A DNA stretch of 17,309 nt from an uncultured Mycoplasmatota bacterium (GTDB taxonomy: Bacteria > Bacillota_I > Bacilli_A > RF39 > UBA660): the NCBI GenBank assembly GCA_946494345.1, contig CAMMBX010000014.1, positions 1-17,309 of the forward strand, read 5' to 3'. A program made the translations under genes and the position numbers. The stretch's first letter is position 1, and each line of letters starts with the position of its first letter. Below, piece after piece: positions 12,693-17,309 of this stretch. The notes below the pieces were generated by a model. It did not search any database. It saw nothing but the letters and a program-made list of their open reading frames with translations, and was not told the origin of the DNA.

Positions 12693-15023
12693 TTATTCAG
12701 TTCTAAGTGCAATAACAGGATCTTTCTTACTAGCCATTTTAGATGGAACAAATCCACTTAAAACTGTCAAAGTAACACTAATTATTAAAAGGACAATTGC
12801 ATGTACAGGATTTAATTTAGCAACACTAGGTAAATCTGCTAAACTCTCAATTATAGAATTAATTGGGAATGTTAAAAGATAAGCAATAACAAGTCCTAAA
12901 ACACCACTACATATGCCAATTATAAAGGTTTCAGCATTAAATACCCGTGTTATATCTTTTCCTCTTGCCCCTAAAGCCCTTAAAATACCAATTTCTTTAG
13001 TTCTTTCAAGTACAGAAATATAAGTAATAATTGCAATCATAATACAAGAAACTACAAGTGATATAGATGAAAAGGCAATCAAAACATAAGTAACTGCATC
13101 CATAATACTACCTGATAAAGTACTAATTAAAGAAGCATAATCAGTATACAAAACTTGATCAGTCTCATCCTTATCTTCATTATAATTATCTAAATAATCA
13201 ACAATATAATCTTTAGTTTCAAAGTCTTTTGGATAAATATAAATAATAGATGGACTAACCTCTGCTCCCAACACTCCTAATATATTATCTTTTGTAACAG
13301 TAGAAGTTGTCTCATCAAAAGCTTGTCCTGTTAAAACATTATATTCAACACTCTTTTGTGTATTAACAATATCACTATCTTTATTCTTATTAATAACCTC
13401 ATCTACTAAAGCTGAATTATAATAAATTCCTGACTGAGTCAAAGAACTCTTATCTTCCTTTCCCCTAATAATAGCAGCAACTCTAACTGTAATCGCATCA
13501 CTACTATTATACATATCTTCATAATCTTTACTAGGCACAAAATAATTATTTATCTCTTCATAATATAAATCATTAGGTATTACTTTAAACTCTTTATTTA
13601 AGATATCATCAAAAGATATATTACTATTAGTATCAAAACCAAGTTGTTCCAAAGTACCACTGTCTAATTCATTTCTTGAATTAACTGCAATTACAACACT
13701 AGGAGCATCTTTATCTATTTTACCTACTAATATATCATAATTATCTTCTAACATACTCTTACCATTAACTTTATCGGCATATAAACTCCAACCCATAACA
13801 CCTGTCATAGATGTAGTAGACATACTATAATTAGTACTAGTAGGAACCAAACTATAAGTACCATCAGCATTCTTTGTAACAACATTTAAAGTCGTGCCAT
13901 ACTCATAAGAAACAGCACTTACTTTATCTTGATCCATAGATTCTATATAATCTAAGTAATCATCACTTATTTTATTAAAATGCATCATTGTCTCTAAACT
14001 ATTTTCTCTAGGATAAACAAGTTTTTTATCAGTATATTCTTTATGTTTATCTATATTATCAGCCATCTCTTGCATTGTCTGTTCATTAATAGAAATAGCT
14101 TGTGTACTAATAGTAATAGGCATCTGTGTCAAAGTATCCGCTTCATACTCATCAATTTTCTTTTGAAAGCCATTAGATAAAGAAAGTATCAAAGCAATAC
14201 CAATTATTCCAATAGAAGCAGCAAAAGATGTTAAAAAAGTTCTTCCTTTCTTAGTTTTAATATTATTAAAAGAAAGTTTTAATGCTGAACTATATCCAAG
14301 CACAGTTTTCTTAATAGTTACTTTATCTTTAGAATTTTCTTTATCTTTAACTGGATTACTATCACTTAAAATCTTTCCATCTTTAAGTTCAATAATACGA
14401 TTAGCATAATCCTCAGCAAGTTCTGGATTATGAGTAACCATAATAACTAATTTATCTTTAGCAATTTCTTTAATAAGATCCATTATCTGAAGACTTGTAA
14501 CAGAATCAAGTGCCCCAGTAGGTTCATCAGCAAGTATAATCTCAGGATCATTAACTAAAGCCCTAGCAATAGCCACTCTTTGCATTTGTCCACCTGATAA
14601 TTGATTAGGCTTTTTATGAGCATGATCTTTAAGCCCTACTCTATCTAATGCTTCTAATGCTTTAACTCTTCTATCTTTCTTTTTATAACCACTAAGTATT
14701 AAAGCCATTTCTACATTTTCTAAAACCGTAATATGACTAATCAAGTTATATGACTGAAAAATAAAGCCAACACAATTATTACGATAATAATCCCATTCTA
14801 CATTCTTAAACTTCTTAGTACTTTTATTATTAATGATTAAGTCCCCACTATCGTATCTATCAAGACCTCCAAGAATATTCAAAAGAGTTGTTTTACCACT
14901 ACCACTACTTCCTAAAATAGCAACAAACTCACATTTTCTAAACTTTAAACTAACATCTGATAAAGCATGTTGAACAAAATCCCCTGTCTTATAACTTTTA
15001 TTTATCTTCTTTAATTCAAGCAT
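12693..15023 (-). CDS. MacB-like ABC transporter, ATPase fused to FtsX-type permease
   Basis: A 776-residue half-transporter expected to work as a dimer in the cytoplasmic membrane. The N-terminal ATPase (1-222) is complete: Walker A GSSGSGKTT (38-46), Q-loop IFQSYNL (88-94), signature LSGGQ (142-146), Walker B IILADE (162-167) and H-loop MVTHNP (195-200). Next come a linker and TM1 (about 263-285), a large extracytoplasmic MacB_PCD-type domain (about 286-640), and three C-terminal helices that include the ERTKEIGILRALGA coupling segment and the terminal KKDPVIALRTE. MacB-type machines move substrates such as peptides or lipoproteins outside or within the envelope without channelling them through the bilayer; the substrate here is unknown. 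The SD AGAGGAGG before ATG at 15023 is strong. A terminator upstream separates it from the 15117 gene, so it is probably monocistronic. Confidence 0.95.
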   Translation of the reverse strand: MLELKKINKSYKTGDFVQHALSDVSLKFRKCEFVAILGSSGSGKTTLLNILGGLDRYDSGDLIINNKSTKKFKNVEWDYYRNNCVGFIFQSYNLISHITVLENVEMALILSGYKKKDRRVKALEALDRVGLKDHAHKKPNQLSGGQMQRVAIARALVNDPEIILADEPTGALDSVTSLQIMDLIKEIAKDKLVIMVTHNPELAEDYANRIIELKDGKILSDSNPVKDKENSKDKVTIKKTVLGYSSALKLSFNNIKTKKGRTFLTSFAASIGIIGIALILSLSNGFQKKIDEYEADTLTQMPITISTQAISINEQTMQEMADNIDKHKEYTDKKLVYPRENSLETMMHFNKISDDYLDYIESMDQDKVSAVSYEYGTTLNVVTKNADGTYSLVPTSTNYSMSTTSMTGVMGWSLYADKVNGKSMLEDNYDILVGKIDKDAPSVVIAVNSRNELDSGTLEQLGFDTNSNISFDDILNKEFKVIPNDLYYEEINNYFVPSKDYEDMYNSSDAITVRVAAIIRGKEDKSSLTQSGIYYNSALVDEVINKNKDSDIVNTQKSVEYNVLTGQAFDETTSTVTKDNILGVLGAEVSPSIIYIYPKDFETKDYIVDYLDNYNEDKDETDQVLYTDYASLISTLSGSIMDAVTYVLIAFSSISLVVSCIMIAIITYISVLERTKEIGILRALGARGKDITRVFNAETFIIGICSGVLGLVIAYLLTFPINSIIESLADLPSVAKLNPVHAIVLLIISVTLTVLSGFVPSKMASKKDPVIALRTE

Positions 15024-15043
15024 AAATACCTCCTCTAAAATAT

Positions 15044-15049
15044 ATTATA
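15044..15049 (-). promoter_or_regulatory. Possible -10 box of the ABC transporter gene
   Basis: TATAAT on the minus strand, 20 bases before the ATG and downstream of the terminator at 15085-15114. No convincing -35 is seen. Confidence 0.35.
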
Positions 15050-15084
15050 TACTATTCAAAATGATTTTTTACTATTTAATTATA

Positions 15085-15114
15085 ATAAAAAGATATTGAC
15101 TAAACAACATCTTT
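15085..15114 (-). terminator. Intrinsic terminator of the 15117 gene
   Basis: Ten-base stem AAAGATGTTG/CAATATCTTT (one G-T pair) with a six-base loop, starting two bases past the stop and followed by TTTTATT on the minus strand. Confidence 0.8.
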
Positions 15115-15116
15115 AT

Positions 15117-17171
15117 TTACTTTTTATAATCTTTAACTAAAGCTTTAAAATTATTTTCATTTCTTTTCGAAATAGTTTTAGGTAAATATATATCATTACC
15201 ATTTAAAGTAACTAATAATTCTGAAAGTTCATCTATTGCTTTAGATTTATCATACTTATTATCCCATATTCTATGAATAGTAGTTAAAAGATATAATCCT
15301 AAAAACTTATTACTAGATAACTCTAACTCCCCATTATCACTATCAAGAACATAGTAAGAATCATGAACTACATCTAAAATTTCAAATACTTTATGAGCTT
15401 CCCTCTTAGGTATTTTCATTAACTTATCACAGACAGCATTATGATTAACTCTAACTAAATCTTCACTATTCTCTAAGTATTCTTTATATATAAAAGGTGT
15501 AGAATTATCATTAAAAATCTTAGTAATATCTCTACTTAAAACATTATTTGCAAAAGTTTCAAGACCATTTTTATTATAATAATTAATATTTATTTCCTTA
15601 AACTCTTTCAATCTCTTAAAGGCACCCAATAAAGTTTTAAGATCAGTATTTTTTCTATAATTATCTAAATCTTGTTCATTATAAAGAGTATTTATATTAA
15701 TAATAGAAGATGAAACTCTAACAGGACTAATTTTATTATTCTTAAAGAAAGTATAAGTAAACGTCATAGCAGGATAAATACCTCTAAATTCAAAATTAGG
15801 AAGTGTTAAATCACGTTTTTTCATTTCTTCATAAATTAAACTATCATCTTTAATAAAACTAGCAGTATCCAAAATATGAATATTTAAAACAACAGTACCT
15901 GTATAATCATAATCGACAGAAAAAGCAAAATTAGGAACCTTTTCAAACTTAAAAGCACTAGAAATATTAGAACCATCTCGCAAAGAAGAATTAATTACAT
16001 CTAACATTTTATATTGTAAAGAAGAAAGTTCTAATTTCAAAGCTTCATTATCTTCAACTTCTTGTTTAACTTCTAAATTATTCATACTGTTAATAATAGA
16101 ATCTACATCACTATAAACTTTTTCACTATCATTATAATTTTTAGAAGCAATATAATATTTAAAATCTACTAAAGAAACATTAAAATCTAGTTTCTCCTGT
16201 TCACTAAGCTTTAAGCCTAAATTAAAATTTAAATTAAGTAATTCTTTATAAAATGTTGGTTCTACATAAGGTAAACCTTGGTTAACTAATTTTAATTTAT
16301 AATTTTTAATAAATCTATCCAATAAGAGAAAAACAAAATGTTTATCATTCTTCCTAGCTTCTAAAAAGATAGGAATAGATTCCATAAGATTCTTTATATA
16401 AATATAATTAGCATCATTATCTATAAGTCTTTCTAATATTTCATAATAAGAACTAGTATCATTTACTGGCTCTTCATAAATAATCGGTTTTAAGCTTTCA
16501 AATATCTTAGCCATTCGTTTAAGAAAAATAATTTCTGATTTAGCATACATTTCGTCTTTATTAATCGTTCTAATTTTATTTAAGACTACATCTCTACCTA
16601 CAATAGACAAGTTTTCAAGCTCTTCATCAGTTAATCTTGTAACCTTAGATAATTTCTTCTCTACTTCAATAGGAAATACTGTTTCTAAAGCTATAGAATA
16701 TTCATCAAAATACTTACTAGTCTTTAAGTCATATAATAATTCACTAAAATATTCAGTATCATAAATAGATAAAAAATGTAACATTTCTTCGTAAGGATTA
16801 ATAGGACTAACATTGACTTTTTTAGTCTTAGGAAAGCTTACTTTTTTCTTATGGTTTCTAGAAACATTATCTTCTTTCTTAGCCTTTAATCTCTTTTTAT
16901 AATTATCTTTATAAATAGATAATTTACTGTTTAATCTCTTTATATGATTAATAGACTTTTGATATTTCATTACCATTTTAATATCATTATTTTCACGATA
17001 AGGTTTTATCTTTTTAACTAAGTCATTAAACTCTTTTTTAAGATTTTTTCTAATCAAATATAACATTTCATAGTCAACAATATCATCATAAAGCCCTTTT
17101 TTATCATTTAACACTTCATCTAAATTAGCCATTACAAAATTAATATCTTCTTCTAGTTCTTCTTTTTTCAT
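15117..17171 (-). CDS. Large protein with degenerate RNB (RNase II/R-like) domain
   Basis: A 684-residue soluble, Lys/Glu/Asn-rich protein with no membrane segment. The N-terminal ~400 residues look helical, with a basic patch (about 90-120) that could bind nucleic acid. From about residue 408 I read an RNB-like core. NFAFSVDYDYTGTVVLNIHI (414-433) parallels DDAFSVE..LGVHIADV. SLIYEEMKKRDLTLPNFEF (444-462) parallels the S.LDEEA..RGTS segment. TFANNVLSRD..PFIYKEY matches ANETVAEH..PFIYRVHE, and LGLYLLTTIHRIW sits where SPIRRY.DL..HR is expected. The acidic DxxxxDxDD cluster and the SPIRRY arginines are absent, so it is probably not an active nuclease. The assignment is by eye. SD GGGGG lies before ATG at 17171. 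It has its own promoter and terminator. Confidence 0.6.
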   Translation of the reverse strand: MKKEELEEDINFVMANLDEVLNDKKGLYDDIVDYEMLYLIRKNLKKEFNDLVKKIKPYRENNDIKMVMKYQKSINHIKRLNSKLSIYKDNYKKRLKAKKEDNVSRNHKKKVSFPKTKKVNVSPINPYEEMLHFLSIYDTEYFSELLYDLKTSKYFDEYSIALETVFPIEVEKKLSKVTRLTDEELENLSIVGRDVVLNKIRTINKDEMYAKSEIIFLKRMAKIFESLKPIIYEEPVNDTSSYYEILERLIDNDANYIYIKNLMESIPIFLEARKNDKHFVFLLLDRFIKNYKLKLVNQGLPYVEPTFYKELLNLNFNLGLKLSEQEKLDFNVSLVDFKYYIASKNYNDSEKVYSDVDSIINSMNNLEVKQEVEDNEALKLELSSLQYKMLDVINSSLRDGSNISSAFKFEKVPNFAFSVDYDYTGTVVLNIHILDTASFIKDDSLIYEEMKKRDLTLPNFEFRGIYPAMTFTYTFFKNNKISPVRVSSSIININTLYNEQDLDNYRKNTDLKTLLGAFKRLKEFKEININYYNKNGLETFANNVLSRDITKIFNDNSTPFIYKEYLENSEDLVRVNHNAVCDKLMKIPKREAHKVFEILDVVHDSYYVLDSDNGELELSSNKFLGLYLLTTIHRIWDNKYDKSKAIDELSELLVTLNGNDIYLPKTISKRNENNFKALVKDYKK

Positions 17172-17202
17172 ACTATTTCCCCCAACACATAATTACAACT
17201 TT

Positions 17203-17211
17203 AGTATAACA
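17203..17211 (-). promoter_or_regulatory. Extended -10 promoter of the 15117 gene
   Basis: TGT-TATACT on the minus strand, about 31 bases before the ATG. The -35 region overlaps the upstream terminator and is poor. Confidence 0.5.
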
Positions 17212-17220
17212 CAAACCAAA

Positions 17221-17246
17221 AAGAAAAAAAGACTTTTTTAGTCTTT
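17221..17246 (-). terminator. Intrinsic terminator of the upstream partial gene
   Basis: Stem AAAGACT/AGTCTTT with a five-A loop (17228-17246), followed on the minus strand by TTTTTTTCTTTTT. It overlaps the TAA stop at 17245-17247. Confidence 0.85.
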
Positions 17247-17309
17247 ATCCATTCAAATCCATAAATTCCTGATTTAAAGTTTGATATTTATTAGATATTT
17301 TATTAGCAT
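17245..17309 (-). CDS. 3' end of an unidentified gene (cut by window edge)
   Basis: The last ~21 codons of an open frame entering from the right edge, ending KYQTLNQEFMDLNG then TAA, with a terminator directly on the stop. It is too short to identify. The terminator placement and clean frame support it being real. Confidence 0.55.
   Translation of the reverse strand, partial: ANKISNKYQTLNQEFMDLNG

Noticed and set aside
1..17309. Reverse transcriptase or template repeat for the suspected DGR
   Set aside because: None of the translated frames has reverse transcriptase motifs, and no other GC-rich segment resembling 1417-1547 was seen by eye. If it exists, it lies outside the window.
1..17309. 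CRISPR array, insertion sequence or replication origin
   Set aside because: No regularly spaced repeats, transposase frames, terminal inverted repeats or DnaA-box clusters were seen.

Overview
The window is AT-rich, with standard bacterial codons (TGA ends the RhuM gene, so it is not the mycoplasma code 4). SD sequences are strong, and several starts are GTG or TTG. The CIRCE-controlled ClpB without an N-domain, the CdaA/CdaR pair, the GerS/LolA-like lipoprotein and the many single-pass membrane proteins suggest an uncultured low-GC Bacillota of the Bacilli/RF39-Erysipelotrichia type. That placement is inference. Nearly all genes are on the minus strand; the exceptions are a regulator at 3425 and a small membrane protein at 8956.

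Layout. 1-1270: 5' half of clpB (cut at the left edge) with a textbook sigma-A promoter and a CIRCE operator. 1401-3266: a membrane-anchored protein with a formylglycine-generating-enzyme (FGE)/C-type-lectin-like fold. Its last ~45 codons are GC-rich and resemble the variable region of a diversity-generating retroelement (DGR); a stem-loop sits on the stop codon. No reverse transcriptase or template repeat is visible here. 3425-3880: a double-HTH XRE regulator, divergent from that gene. 3888-5150: an S41 carboxyl-terminal protease. 5233-5727: an unrecognised membrane-anchored protein.

5753-8834: an accessory island. A Fic gene, with a TAG at codon 13, and a RhuM gene lie between an intact lipoprotein gene and a decayed partial copy of that gene with its terminator and downstream promoter. 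The cassette therefore looks inserted or duplicated by recombination at the lipoprotein 3' end. 8956-9162: a DUF378 protein, converging on the next operon across a shared terminator.

9193-12137: an operon of a V/Q/N/P-rich membrane protein, cdaA (c-di-AMP synthase) and cdaR, with a good promoter; glmM does not follow. 12079-12568 is mostly non-coding with one possible 55-codon ORF. 12569-12644 is tRNA-Thr(CGU). 12693-15023 is a fused MacB-like ABC exporter. 15117-17171 is a large protein whose C-terminal half I read as a degenerate RNB (RNase II/R) domain without the catalytic aspartates. 17245-17309 is the 3' end of another gene, with its terminator.

The strongest leads are the DGR-like variable region, the Fic-RhuM island with its nonsense codon and flanking repeats, and the RNB-like pseudo-nuclease.
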